From positions 186,001-250,000 of the forward strand of contig NZ_JAHTBL010000002.1 of assembly GCF_020177595.1 (NCBI RefSeq): a stretch of 64,000 nt of DNA, in the 5' to 3' direction. Every line of letters begins with the position of its first letter. Position 1 is the stretch's first letter. The stretch is from Cognatishimia sp. MH4019. Lineage in GTDB: Bacteria > Pseudomonadota > Alphaproteobacteria > Rhodobacterales > Rhodobacteraceae. Shown piece by piece: positions 50,562 to 59,410 of this stretch. The notes under the pieces are model-generated. The model did not search any database and was not told the origin of the DNA. It saw only the letters and a program-made list of their open reading frames with translations. The translations under genes were made by a program, and so were the position numbers.

Positions 50562-51602
50562 TTACTCCGCCGTTCCGCGCGTCACCTGAACAGCCGCCCG
50601 CGCATCGTCGATCAGCGCAGCCCCGTCCAGACCTTTCGCAGTCACTTCTTCGATCCACTCGGCGATCACGTCTTCGCCCATAGCGGCGATCTCTGCCGTA
50701 ACCTCAGGGCTCAGCTCAGCGATCTCATTGCCGTCATCCGCCATCGCCTGACGCCCCTCGGCATCGCCTGTGTCATGAGCCGCGCCAGCCATGGCCGCAG
50801 CGGCAAAACCGGAATTGGCGTCAATCACGGCCTTCAGATCATCGGGCAGGCTTTCATACTTCGCCTTGTTCATCGCCCAGATGAAATAAAGGTTATAGAG
50901 CGACTTCTCACCGGCCACATCCGTGTGGCTATCCGTCAGCTCGTTCAGCTTCAAAGACGGCGACATTTCCCATGTGATCACACCGCCATCCAGAACACCC
51001 TTGGACAAGGCTTCCGGGAAGGCCGGCACAGCCATGCCAATCGGCGTCGCACCCAGCTTCTTCAAAAGCAACGTCGCCGGACGCGAAGGGCCGCGCAGTT
51101 TCAGGCCTTTGAAATCCTCGACCGACGCAACCGGCGCGCCTTTCTTATGCACGATTCCGGGGCCATGCATATGGGCTGCAATCACGTGCACATCGCGAAA
51201 ATCATCCATCAGGTGCTTTTGTGTGAAAATCCAAGCGGCTTTTGAGGCTTCCTCGCCGGATTTGGTCACCATGAAGGGCATCTCCATGGCTTCGGCTTCG
51301 GGGAAACGACCGGGCTGATAGCCAGGGATCACCCAACCGCCGTCAATCGCACCGTCACGGATCAGGTCATATTGCGCGGGGGCTTTGCCGCCCAGCTGCA
51401 TGAAGGGATAGAGCTCAACCTTAATGCGGCCATTGCTATCGGCTTCGATTTTATCGGCCCAAGGCTGCATGAAATAGGTCGGGTTGGCCGATTTCGGCGA
51501 CACGAAATGCTGGAAGCGCAAGGTCACTTCCTGCGCCATCACAGAAGTTGCTGTCATGCCGAGGGCGGCGATCAGGGCTGCGGATTTGAAGATCATGTTC
51601 AT
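50562..51602 (-). CDS. TRAP transporter substrate-binding protein (DctP family)
   Basis: A 346-residue periplasmic solute-binding protein. Signal peptide 1-23 (ends VMA before QEV). DctP-family marks are LRFQHFVSPKSAN near the N-terminus, GGWVIPGYQPGRFPEAE, and LKLRGPSRPATLLLKKLGAT with the ligand-binding Arg region. SD AAGGAGG lies eight bases upstream. No DctQ or DctM membrane genes lie next to it. The ligand is unknown, probably an organic acid. Confidence 0.9.
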   Translation of the reverse strand: MNMIFKSAALIAALGMTATSVMAQEVTLRFQHFVSPKSANPTYFMQPWADKIEADSNGRIKVELYPFMQLGGKAPAQYDLIRDGAIDGGWVIPGYQPGRFPEAEAMEMPFMVTKSGEEASKAAWIFTQKHLMDDFRDVHVIAAHMHGPGIVHKKGAPVASVEDFKGLKLRGPSRPATLLLKKLGATPIGMAVPAFPEALSKGVLDGGVITWEMSPSLKLNELTDSHTDVAGEKSLYNLYFIWAMNKAKYESLPDDLKAVIDANSGFAAAAMAGAAHDTGDAEGRQAMADDGNEIAELSPEVTAEIAAMGEDVIAEWIEEVTAKGLDGAALIDDARAAVQVTRGTAE

Positions 51603-51786
51603 CGCGCGAGCCTCCTTTTCATAAGGTCAAAGCGATGTCGCATCAGGTGCGACGGGGTGTAGGTAGCGGCTCGAGCGGCTAGTTGCAAACCATTCTCAAC
51701 TTGGAATCTCTGATACTGACGCGAAAGAAACGGTCAAGGCGCTTAATTCGCAAGCGATTTCCCGTATGCGGGGGAAAACGTCGCAA

Positions 51787-52599
51787 TTATTCCCCGTAGG
51801 TCGGGTGGAATTTACCAGAGGGCGACTGTGTGAAAATCTCAACGCCGTCCGCGGTGACACCGACAGAATGCTCAAACTGCGCCGACAGCGATTTGTCGCG
51901 AGTCACAGCTGTCCAGTCATCGGCCAGCACCTTGGTTTCCGGACGGCCCAGATTGACCATCGGCTCGATGGTAAAGAACATGCCTTCTTCCAGGATCGGC
52001 CCCGTACCTGCGCGCCCGTAATGCAGCACATTGGGCGGGGCGTGGAACACACGGCCCAAGCCATGACCGCAGAAATCGCGGACCACGGACATGCGGTGCG
52101 CCTCCACATAGGTCTGGATCGCGTGGCCGATATCGCCAAAGGTGTTGCCGGGCTTCACAGCCTCGATCCCTTTGAAGAGCGCGTCATGGGTGACCTGAAT
52201 CAAGCGCTCGGATTTCCGCGACAGCTTGCCCGCCACATACATCCGGCTGGTATCACCAAACCAACCGTCCACGATAACCGTGACATCGATATTCAGGATA
52301 TCGCCGTCTTTCAGCTTCTTCTCACTTGGAATGCCGTGACACACAACATGGTTCATGCTGATGCAGGACGCGTGCTGATAGCCCTTATAGCCAATTGTGG
52401 CTGACCGAGCGCCCGCGTCATCCACCATCTGGGTAATGATGCGGTCAATCTCGCCGGTGGTCTGACCGACGAACACATGCGGTGCGATGTCATCAAGAAT
52501 GGTCGCCGCCAGCTTGCCCGCTGCCTGCATCCCCGCGTAATCCGCGTCTTGGTAAATTCGAATACCGTCTTTGGTAAGGCGGCCTTTGCGTTCGTCCAT
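51787..52599 (-). CDS. map: type I methionine aminopeptidase
   Basis: A 270-residue MetAP that removes initiator Met after deformylation. Metal ligands lie in NIDVTVIVDGWFGDTSRMY (two Asp), CGHGLGRVFHAPPNV (His), FTIEPMV (Glu) and QFEHSVGVT (Glu). ATG at 52599 (MDERKGRLTKDG) is chosen; an upstream in-frame start at 52650 would add 17 unlikely residues. It stands alone and lies far from def and fmt. Confidence 0.94.
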   Translation of the reverse strand: MDERKGRLTKDGIRIYQDADYAGMQAAGKLAATILDDIAPHVFVGQTTGEIDRIITQMVDDAGARSATIGYKGYQHASCISMNHVVCHGIPSEKKLKDGDILNIDVTVIVDGWFGDTSRMYVAGKLSRKSERLIQVTHDALFKGIEAVKPGNTFGDIGHAIQTYVEAHRMSVVRDFCGHGLGRVFHAPPNVLHYGRAGTGPILEEGMFFTIEPMVNLGRPETKVLADDWTAVTRDKSLSAQFEHSVGVTADGVEIFTQSPSGKFHPTYGE

Positions 52600-52668
52600 G
52601 ATCCGTGACCGAAATACTGTCTGTTGAGCGTTACATAGGCGAGACAGCAAAAACTTGCCAGTGGGGTG

Positions 52669-53379
52669 TCACGATGGTGTGACAACGGGCAGCGGGCGGG
52701 CGAATTGAACCCCATCGGTCGAGATCGTGGTGTCATAGCAAATCATCTCGACCCCGGCGGTATGGGCCTTGGCAAAGGCCTGCGCATATTTCGGGTCCAG
52801 ATCAGGGGCCATCTTCAGGCGTCCGCAATCCGTGCGCTGCACGAGATAGAGCATGATGGCACGGTGGCCCGCTGCGACCATCTCGGACAATTCCGCCAGA
52901 TGTTTCGCCCCGCGTGCTGTGACGCTGTCGGGAAACTCCGCCCAATCATTCTCGCGCAGCAGGTGGACGTTTTTCACCTCGACATAGGCGTCAGGCAGTC
53001 CGTCTTGGGTCAGCAGAAAGTCAACGCGGCTGTTGGTGCCATATTTTACCTCAGGCCGAACGGTCTTGTAGGCGGCAACCTCGGCCACCTGCCCCGCCTC
53101 CAGCGCCTCTTTCACCACACGGTTCGGGACGGAAGTATCAATCCCCGCCCAATGGCCATTCTCGAACTCGACCAGCCGCCAGCCGTATTTCAGCTTTTTC
53201 TTCGGGTCGTCATTCGGTTCCAGCCACACTTTCAGCCCTTCGTCCTTTAGACCCAGCATCGCGCCGGGGTTAGGGCAATGGGCTTTGACGACCTCGCCAC
53301 TGTCCAAACGGATATCGGACAGGAAGCGGTTGTAGCGACGGATCAGGCGACCGGGGACAAGAGGGGTTTGAAAGCGCAT
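52669..53379 (-). CDS. sfsA: DNA/RNA nuclease SfsA
   Basis: A 236-residue SfsA (sugar fermentation stimulation protein), a predicted nuclease. Blocks are GRLIRRYNRFLSDI at the N-terminus, AHCPNPGAMLGL, SRVDFLLTQDG and YVEVKNVHLL (PD-(D/E)xK-like core), then FPDSVTARGAKHLAEL. Full length. Divergent from the CinA-like gene. Confidence 0.93.
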   Translation of the reverse strand: MRFQTPLVPGRLIRRYNRFLSDIRLDSGEVVKAHCPNPGAMLGLKDEGLKVWLEPNDDPKKKLKYGWRLVEFENGHWAGIDTSVPNRVVKEALEAGQVAEVAAYKTVRPEVKYGTNSRVDFLLTQDGLPDAYVEVKNVHLLRENDWAEFPDSVTARGAKHLAELSEMVAAGHRAIMLYLVQRTDCGRLKMAPDLDPKYAQAFAKAHTAGVEMICYDTTISTDGVQFARPLPVVTPS

Positions 53380-53424
53380 GGCCCAGACCTATAGAGTTTG
53401 CAGGCAAGAGCAAGGGAGACGCAG

Positions 53425-54147
53425 ATGAGCAATCCAACAGCCGCGATGCTGGTGATCGGGGATGAAATCCTGTCCGGGCGTACGAAGGATTCGAACACCA
53501 ATTACCTTGCCTGTGAATTGACCAAAGCGGGCATCGATCTGAAGGAAGCGCGCGTTGTGTCCGATGACCACGCGGCGATTGTGGGCGCGGTGCGCGCCTT
53601 GTCTGAGGCCTATGAGACCGTCTTCACATCGGGTGGCATCGGGCCAACCCATGACGATATTACCGCCGACTGCATTGCGGAGGCTTTTGGCGCGTCCATC
53701 GACGTGCGCGACGATGCGCGGGCGCTGCTAGCGGCGCATTACGAACGCACGGGCGGAGAGCTGAACGAAGCCCGCCTGCGCATGGCGCGCATTCCCGAGG
53801 GAGCGGAGTTGATCGAGAACCCGGTCTCCACCGCGCCCGGCTTCAAGCTGGGCAATGTGCATGTGATGGCGGGCGTGCCTTCGGTTTTCCATGCGATGGT
53901 GGCCAGCGTTTTGCCGACGCTGACAGGCGGTCAGCCGTTGCTTTCCCAGACCCTGCGGATTGATCGCGGCGAAGGCGATATCGCGGGGCCGCTCGCGAAA
54001 CTGGCAGAGGCCTATCCGGACCTCTCCATCGGCTCTTATCCGTTCCAACAAAATGGCGCATTTGGGTCCAATGTCGTTGTGCGCGGCTCGGACGGCGCGC
54101 GGGTGGATGCAGCGATGGCTGAGCTTGCAAAGGCGTTCCCCGCGTGA
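53425..54147 (+). CDS. CinA-like / molybdopterin-binding domain protein
   Basis: A 240-residue protein with a MoCF/CinA-N domain: LVIGDEILSGRTKDSNTNYL near residues 10-28, TSGGIGPTHDDITADCIAEA near 68-87, and ENPVSTAPGFKLGNV near 131. It matches COG1058-type proteins, some of which act in nucleotide salvage; the CinA C-terminal deamidase domain is absent. SD AAGGGAG lies upstream. It overlaps the next gene by GTGA and starts a four-gene chain. Confidence 0.85.
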   Translation: MSNPTAAMLVIGDEILSGRTKDSNTNYLACELTKAGIDLKEARVVSDDHAAIVGAVRALSEAYETVFTSGGIGPTHDDITADCIAEAFGASIDVRDDARALLAAHYERTGGELNEARLRMARIPEGAELIENPVSTAPGFKLGNVHVMAGVPSVFHAMVASVLPTLTGGQPLLSQTLRIDRGEGDIAGPLAKLAEAYPDLSIGSYPFQQNGAFGSNVVVRGSDGARVDAAMAELAKAFPA

Positions 54148-54848
54148 CGCCAGACCTGCCAAGACTGTTGGACGTGCTTGAGGCGACGTGGCCGCCCGCG
54201 TCCACGCGGCAGATTGGCGGCTGGACGATCCGCGACGGGGCGGGGGGTGGCAAGCGGGTTTCGGCAGCGACCGGATCGGGTGATATCACCGTAGCCGAGG
54301 CCGCGATGGAGAGGCCTTTGTTCCAGATGCGCGGCGATCAGCCGGAAGACGCTGCGTTGGAAGCATGCGGCTATGTCCGGATTGACCCCACACTCCTCTA
54401 CGTCGCACCTGTCGAAATTCTGGCCACGGATCTACCCCCGCGCGTCACCACCTTTGAGGTTTGGGAACCCCTGCAAATCATGCGCGAGATTTGGGCACAG
54501 GGCGGTATCGGCGCCGCCCGCGTCGCGGTGATGGAGCGTGTGAAAGGTCCGAAAACCGGCCTGTTCGGGCGGATCGACAACAAGCCCGCCGGTGCAGGCT
54601 TCGTCGCCATCCACGACGGCATCGCCATGGTGCACGCGCTTGAAGTTCTGGACGAACATCGCCGCAAAGGCCTTGGCGTCTACATGATGCGGCAAGCGGC
54701 GTTCTGGGCGCAGCGCAATGGCGCCACGCATCTTGCGCTCGCCGTGACCGAGACCAACCAAGCCGCCAATGCGCTTTATGCAGGGCTTGGACTGACCCGT
54801 GTGGGCGGCTATCACTACCGTATCAAACAGCACGAGGCGTCCTCATGA
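54144..54848 (+). CDS. GNAT family N-acetyltransferase
   Basis: A 234-residue acetyltransferase with a GNAT domain in the C-terminal half: VHALEVLDEHRRKGLGVYMM (acetyl-CoA loop RRKGLG) and ETNQAANALYAGLGL. The N-terminal half (about 1-110) is a second, degenerate GNAT-like or unknown domain. The start is GTG overlapping the CinA-like stop. Substrate unknown. Confidence 0.85.
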   Translation: MTPDLPRLLDVLEATWPPASTRQIGGWTIRDGAGGGKRVSAATGSGDITVAEAAMERPLFQMRGDQPEDAALEACGYVRIDPTLLYVAPVEILATDLPPRVTTFEVWEPLQIMREIWAQGGIGAARVAVMERVKGPKTGLFGRIDNKPAGAGFVAIHDGIAMVHALEVLDEHRRKGLGVYMMRQAAFWAQRNGATHLALAVTETNQAANALYAGLGLTRVGGYHYRIKQHEASS

Positions 54849-55414
54849 GCAAAGACCAACCCACCGCCTTGGACCTGCCCATAGTCGATCCGCTGCCCGA
54901 GCAGACGCAGAAGTATTTCGACATCTGCATGGACAAGCTCGGCATGATCCCGAATGTGCTGCAAGCCTATGCCTTTGATATTGAAAAATTAAACGCGTTC
55001 ACCGCGCTCTATAACGACTTGATGCTTGCCGATAGCGGGCTGAGCAAACTGGAGCGCGAGATGATTGCAGTCGCCGTGTCTTCGGAAAACAAATGCTATT
55101 ATTGCCTGACCGCCCATGGCGCTGCGGTGCGCGAACTGTCGGGCGATCCGATGCTGGGCGAGATGTTGGTGATGAACTACCGCGCCGCGCCTTTGGATGC
55201 GCGCCAACGCACGATGCTGGATTTCGCCGTCAAGATGACCCGCGCCAGTGCCGAGATCGAGGAGGCCGACCGCGAGGCGCTACGCAATGTCGGGTTCTCC
55301 GAGCGGGATATCTGGGACATCGCCGGGGTTGCAGGGTTCTTCAACATGACCAACCGGATCGCATCGGCCACCGATATGCGGCCCAATGACGAGTATCACG
55401 CACAGCACCGATGA
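54845..55414 (+). CDS. AhpD-like peroxidase-related protein (carboxymuconolactone decarboxylase family)
   Basis: A 189-residue all-helical protein. The redox motif is CYYCLTAHGAAV with the CxxC and downstream His of AhpD proteins, preceded by Glu in LEREMIAVAV. It matches the uncharacterised peroxidase-related subgroup (about 190 aa). It overlaps both neighbours by ATGA. Confidence 0.88.
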   Translation: MSKDQPTALDLPIVDPLPEQTQKYFDICMDKLGMIPNVLQAYAFDIEKLNAFTALYNDLMLADSGLSKLEREMIAVAVSSENKCYYCLTAHGAAVRELSGDPMLGEMLVMNYRAAPLDARQRTMLDFAVKMTRASAEIEEADREALRNVGFSERDIWDIAGVAGFFNMTNRIASATDMRPNDEYHAQHR

Positions 55415-56331
55415 TCCGGGCCGCCCTTCTCTGCGCGCTTTGCAGCGCCGGGGCCGCGGAGGCTGCCCAGCTGGCTTTGCCATCAAACGCGGTTTTGGCT
55501 GCGGAAATCCAAAGCGGCGTGGACAGCTACGCACTGCCCGTCGGTCCTTGGGAAGCCGGAGAAATACCCACCCGTCTTTTTGAAGGCCCGGTGCAGCAAC
55601 AAGCCTGGCGGATCGGCGCGACAGGGCTGACCACGCTGCAACTTCTGCGGCCCCTGCGCGATCAGCTGGAGCCGCAGGGCTATGAGGTGATCTTTGACTG
55701 CGAGACGGAGGCCTGCGGGGGCTTCGATTTCCGGTTCGAAACGCCCGTGATCGCAGAGCCGGACATGCATGTGGACTTGGGCGATTTCCGGTTCCTGTCA
55801 CTGGTGAAAGGCGAGGAGGCGATCTCGCTGCTGGTGAGCCGGTCGGCGGTGGCGGGCTATATCCAGATCACCCGCGTGGGCGGTGAGGCAGAGACACCGC
55901 TGGTGGAAACCGACGCTGCTCCCGTGCGCGCGCCCAGCCCGGAACCTTTGGTCGGGAGCTTGGCAGAAACGCTTTTGGCGCAAGGCCGCGTGGTCTTGCG
56001 CGATCTCGATTTCGAAATCGGATCAACTCAGTTGAGCAATGGCGACTACGCCTCTTTGCAAGCGCTCGCTGATCTGATGGCGGCCGAACCGGACCTGACG
56101 ATCGCGCTGGTCGGGCATACGGATAGCACCGGCGGTTTGGATGTGAATATCGACATCTCGCGTCAGCGCGCAACGGCGGTGCTGGAGCGGCTGGCAAGCA
56201 CCTTTGGCGTTCCGCGCACCCGGATGGAGGCCGAAGGGATGGGCTATCTGGCACCCATCGCTTCAAATTTGAGTGAGGCAGGCCGCGAAGAGAACCGCCG
56301 GGTCGAGGCAATCATCACCTCTACGCGTTAA
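55411..56331 (+). CDS. OmpA family protein
   Basis: A 306-residue exported protein. Signal peptide about 1-18 (ends AEA before AQL), a central domain of unknown fold (about 40-160), a Pro-rich linker, and a C-terminal OmpA/MotB-like peptidoglycan-binding domain (LVGHTDSTGGLDVNIDISRQ near residues 234-253, then GMGYLAPIASN and the C-terminal RRVEAIIT). It anchors to the wall. It overlaps the AhpD-like gene by ATGA. Confidence 0.88.
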   Translation: MIRAALLCALCSAGAAEAAQLALPSNAVLAAEIQSGVDSYALPVGPWEAGEIPTRLFEGPVQQQAWRIGATGLTTLQLLRPLRDQLEPQGYEVIFDCETEACGGFDFRFETPVIAEPDMHVDLGDFRFLSLVKGEEAISLLVSRSAVAGYIQITRVGGEAETPLVETDAAPVRAPSPEPLVGSLAETLLAQGRVVLRDLDFEIGSTQLSNGDYASLQALADLMAAEPDLTIALVGHTDSTGGLDVNIDISRQRATAVLERLASTFGVPRTRMEAEGMGYLAPIASNLSEAGREENRRVEAIITSTR

Positions 56332-56333
56332 AG

Positions 56334-56362
56334 AAAAAAGCGCGGCCCGTTGAGAGCCGCGC
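56334..56362 (-). terminator. intrinsic terminator of the LysR gene
   Basis: On the minus strand GCGCGGC (56362-56356) pairs with GCCGCGC (56346-56340), then TTTTTTC. It may serve both convergent genes. Confidence 0.85.
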
Positions 56363-56406
56363 AAGTGGGTCAGCACCTTGGGAATGCTTCGGAAAAACTG
56401 TGTCGC

Positions 56407-57312
56407 CTACCAAGCGTCGGGGCCTTTATCGGCGAAGGAATGCACCAGAAAGTCGATGAAAGCGCGGACCTTGGGCTGGGTGAACCGGCCCGGCGGGTAA
56501 ACGGCGTAGATGCCTTGGGTTTCTTGCGGCAGATCGGGGATCGCCTCTTCGATCAGACCCTGTTCCATCGCTTCGGCATAAAGAAAGCTGGGCAGATAGG
56601 CGATGCCAAGGCCCGAAATGGCGGCGTTCAATAAGGATTGCCCGTCATTCACCGTTAGCCAGCCAGCCGTGCGGACCTGACGCTTTTCGCCAGACGGCGC
56701 CGTCAGCTTCCAGACATTGCCGCTGGATTGGTTGGAGTAATGCAGCAGCTTATGCTCGTTCAGATCGTCTATCTTTTCGGGGCGACCGTATTGTTGGAAG
56801 TATTCGGGGGAGGCGACCATGCGCTTCGTCGTTTCGGTCAGCTTGCGGGCGCGCAGGGTGCTGTCTTCAAGTTCGCCAATGCGCACGGCCATGTCGAAGC
56901 CTTCGGAAATCAGTTCAACATAGCGGTTGTTGAGAACCATGTTCACCGTGATATCTGGGAATTCGCTGAGGAAATCACCCAGCACCGGAGAAAGGTGATT
57001 GACCCCGAAATCTGTCGCGACCGAGATGCGCAGAAGCCCGGACGGCGCAGATTGCATTGACGTGACAAGGGCATCCGCCTCGCCTGCATCGTTCAGAACC
57101 CGGCGGGCGCGATCATAATAGGCCAGACCGATTTCGGTCGGGCTGACGCGCCGTGTGGTCCGGTTCAGCAAGCGTGCACCCAAACGCGCTTCCAGAGAGG
57201 AGACGTGTTTGGAGACAGCGGATTTCGAAATCCCCATCTTCTTGGCCGCGTCTGTAAAACCGCCCTGATCCACAACAGTGGCAAAGGCTTCCATCTCTGT
57301 CAGTCGGTCCAT
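56407..57312 (-). CDS. LysR family transcriptional regulator
   Basis: A 301-residue LTTR. The N-terminal winged HTH is typical (MDRLTEMEAFATVVDQGGFT, then SKSAVSKHVSSLEARLG). The effector domain (about 90-295) has DFGVNHLSPVLGDF and the SGLGIAYLPSFLYAE block. It belongs to the CrgA/AaeR-like group by N-terminal pattern. The target genes are unknown; no divergent gene lies directly upstream. Confidence 0.93.
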   Translation of the reverse strand: MDRLTEMEAFATVVDQGGFTDAAKKMGISKSAVSKHVSSLEARLGARLLNRTTRRVSPTEIGLAYYDRARRVLNDAGEADALVTSMQSAPSGLLRISVATDFGVNHLSPVLGDFLSEFPDITVNMVLNNRYVELISEGFDMAVRIGELEDSTLRARKLTETTKRMVASPEYFQQYGRPEKIDDLNEHKLLHYSNQSSGNVWKLTAPSGEKRQVRTAGWLTVNDGQSLLNAAISGLGIAYLPSFLYAEAMEQGLIEEAIPDLPQETQGIYAVYPPGRFTQPKVRAFIDFLVHSFADKGPDAW

Positions 57313-57478
57313 AACCGCACCCTCAATACTTTTCGTTGACAGCGGGTATGGCGGCGAAATCAGACAGGATTGGGGCAGATGGGGGACAATATCACGGTAA
57401 TACAGTGATCGTTAACGTAAGGGAAACGACTTTAAGTCGAGCGATAGAAGCGCAATACACGCTTAAGCGGATACTCGC

Positions 57479-57859
57479 CTAGCCCATCGTCTCAAGGCAA
57501 TGCCGCCGAAACGCACGTTTAAGCATGTCCAGTTCGGCGCGCAGCAAGGCTGTTTCCGTGCGAATATCCTCGGATAGAGGCTCCCCCGCGATCAGCGCAA
57601 AGCTTGTCAGCGTCTCGCCCGAGCCCTTTTCGATCACGACGATTGTATGCACCCCGTCCGAGATCGCCTCGATCGGGACGGGGATCTGCACGTTCCACGC
57701 GTTGCCCGCCGGGTCTTCCTTGATGCTGATCCCCATGATCGGTTGGTCAAGATGCAGCGCAACCAGATCGGGCTGCAAATTTCCGGCACCGTCCCAAGTC
57801 ATCACACCTTCCCAGATGCCTGCCTGCAGACGGGTCTTGGTGAGCGTAAGCGTGGCCAT
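57479..57859 (-). CDS. hypothetical protein, 126 aa
   Basis: A soluble, beta-rich N-terminus (MATLTLTKTRLQAGIWEGVM, VQIPVPIEAISDG, HTIVVIEKGSG) and a helical C-terminus (ALLRAELDMLKRAFRRH). SD AAAGGAG sits upstream. It lies 12 bases after the 57872-58630 gene, so the two are probably one unit. No family recognised. Confidence 0.65.
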   Translation of the reverse strand: MATLTLTKTRLQAGIWEGVMTWDGAGNLQPDLVALHLDQPIMGISIKEDPAGNAWNVQIPVPIEAISDGVHTIVVIEKGSGETLTSFALIAGEPLSEDIRTETALLRAELDMLKRAFRRHCLETMG

Positions 57860-57871
57860 CTTTCAGCTCCT

Positions 57872-58630
57872 TTAAAGCTCGGCGCGGGGGCGGCGGCTAA
57901 ACGTGACATCGCGCAGAATGATCTGGTTCATCTCCGGCCCTTCAAAGATCAGATCGACCCACATCCGCTCGACCCGCTTTTCATTCATCTTGGTGTAGGC
58001 AAGGTCAAATTCGACCATCACTTCCTCTTCATGCAGCGGCAATTCACGCACGATTTGTTCGGTGTTGGGTCCGTGCTTGACGTTGAGCCGCGCGAAAATC
58101 TCGAGCGGTTTTTCCATCTCGACAATGGTGTCCATGCGCACCAGATGGCGCTTCTTGAGGCCTTGGGCGGCCTCTTCCGGCAGATCGACAACCATCGACA
58201 GATAGCTGCCGTCAAAGCGGAACACATCCATGCGCATCCCGAAGGGCGCCAAATCACTGTCGCGGTGATTGCGCAATTGGCGCACGGTCAGTTCCGTCAC
58301 TTTGCAATCATGAAAGATCGTGGCCTCTGGCCCGAACGAGGTCTTGTTCTCGACCGACGCATAGCCGGGGGTCATCAACGGCTCTCGCCACAGCTGAGGC
58401 CGCCACGACCAGTCCGAACCCGCAGGCCGCCGCATCGCCTTGGTGCCAATCAGTGGCAACGCCAGACGGCTTTCCGCGACTGCGATCAGCTCGTTCAGGC
58501 GCGCTTGCAGCTGTTTGGCACGGGATCTTTGACGACGAAGCGTTGACAAATCTGTCTGGCGCGCAGCCCGTGCGGCTTTGCTCCAGCGGTCCAGGACCCG
58601 TTGGTAGAATAATTTGTCAAACACGCCCAT
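57872..58630 (-). CDS. hypothetical protein, 252 aa (possibly DUF6478)
   Basis: A soluble protein with a basic, coiled N-terminus (FYQRVLDRWSKAARAARQTD, then RRQRSRAKQLQARLNEL), a middle with SDWSWRPQLWREPL and GPEATIFHDC, and a beta-rich C-terminus. I recall a similar Rhodobacterales family (DUF6478), not checked. ATG at 58630 has AGGG upstream; the frame is open to 58666. It is followed closely by the 126-aa unknown gene. Confidence 0.65.
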   Translation of the reverse strand: MGVFDKLFYQRVLDRWSKAARAARQTDLSTLRRQRSRAKQLQARLNELIAVAESRLALPLIGTKAMRRPAGSDWSWRPQLWREPLMTPGYASVENKTSFGPEATIFHDCKVTELTVRQLRNHRDSDLAPFGMRMDVFRFDGSYLSMVVDLPEEAAQGLKKRHLVRMDTIVEMEKPLEIFARLNVKHGPNTEQIVRELPLHEEEVMVEFDLAYTKMNEKRVERMWVDLIFEGPEMNQIILRDVTFSRRPRAEL

Positions 58631-58689
58631 ACTCGGCCCTATCGTCATTGCTGACTGGGAAAACACATTAGAGACTGAATGTTAACAGT

Positions 58690-59410
58690 CTATTCCTCTT
58701 TGGGAAACAATCCTGACAATGCGCCAGCGCGCAATGCAGGCGGCTCTGCTTGCTGCTCGACCACCGGCGAGCGGCTGTCGCTGCGAATGTCTGCAGCCAG
58801 ATCGCGGATCATCCGCAAGCCCGTCTGCGCGCTGAGCGGTTCAGCCTCATAACCGCGCACGGTCAGGCTGACCAAACGCCCACCCGCTGCGATCAAACCA
58901 CGCCAATAGCTTTCCTCCAACGCGCCGACCGGTGCTTCGGCTTCGGCCACGCGGACAAAAAACGCGCCCTGCCGGCTGTCAGTCTGCAAGATCGACACGG
59001 CCCCCCCCGCCACTCGTGGCCAACAAACCGCGGCCTTCGGCGCTTGTCACGAAGGCCTCAAGTTCTTCGGCAGAGGCCGCCGGAAGCGCGCCACGCGTTG
59101 CAGATACAGTGATCAAAGCCACGGTGCGGGGCCATTCGATCCCCGGCACTTTCAAAGCCGCGCAAGGGGCGAGCACGACGAAGTTGCCACCCAGCCCGTT
59201 GCGCCTTGAACTGGTGTCTACGCAATAGCCGTCAGGTGTTGCGATGCGAACGGTCTCGGCCAGAACGGTCTCGCGGATGGCAGGCGGGCCATCATCGCCC
59301 GGCACCGTGCCGTCCAGAAAGCCCAGCGCCGTTGGCCCGCCTTCACAAGCGGCCAGCGCTGCCAGAAACGTAAGGCCTGCGCAAAACCGTTTGAGCTTAG
59401 ATATCCGCAT
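58690..59410 (-). pseudogene. lipoprotein gene interrupted by a frameshift at a G8 tract
   Basis: ATG at 59410 (inside the ilvD end) begins a lipoprotein signal with lipobox LAAC at Cys22 and reads to a stop at 58979. A second frame, overlapping from 59013, continues to 58690. They meet at eight G on the minus strand (plus 59001-59008). Removing one G joins LLATSGGG to AVSILQTDSRQGAFFVRVAE with no break, giving about 239 residues. So either the gene is broken, the base count is an assembly error, or slippage controls expression. The joined protein has no known function; the N-terminal part is a typical exported lipoprotein. Confidence 0.75.
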
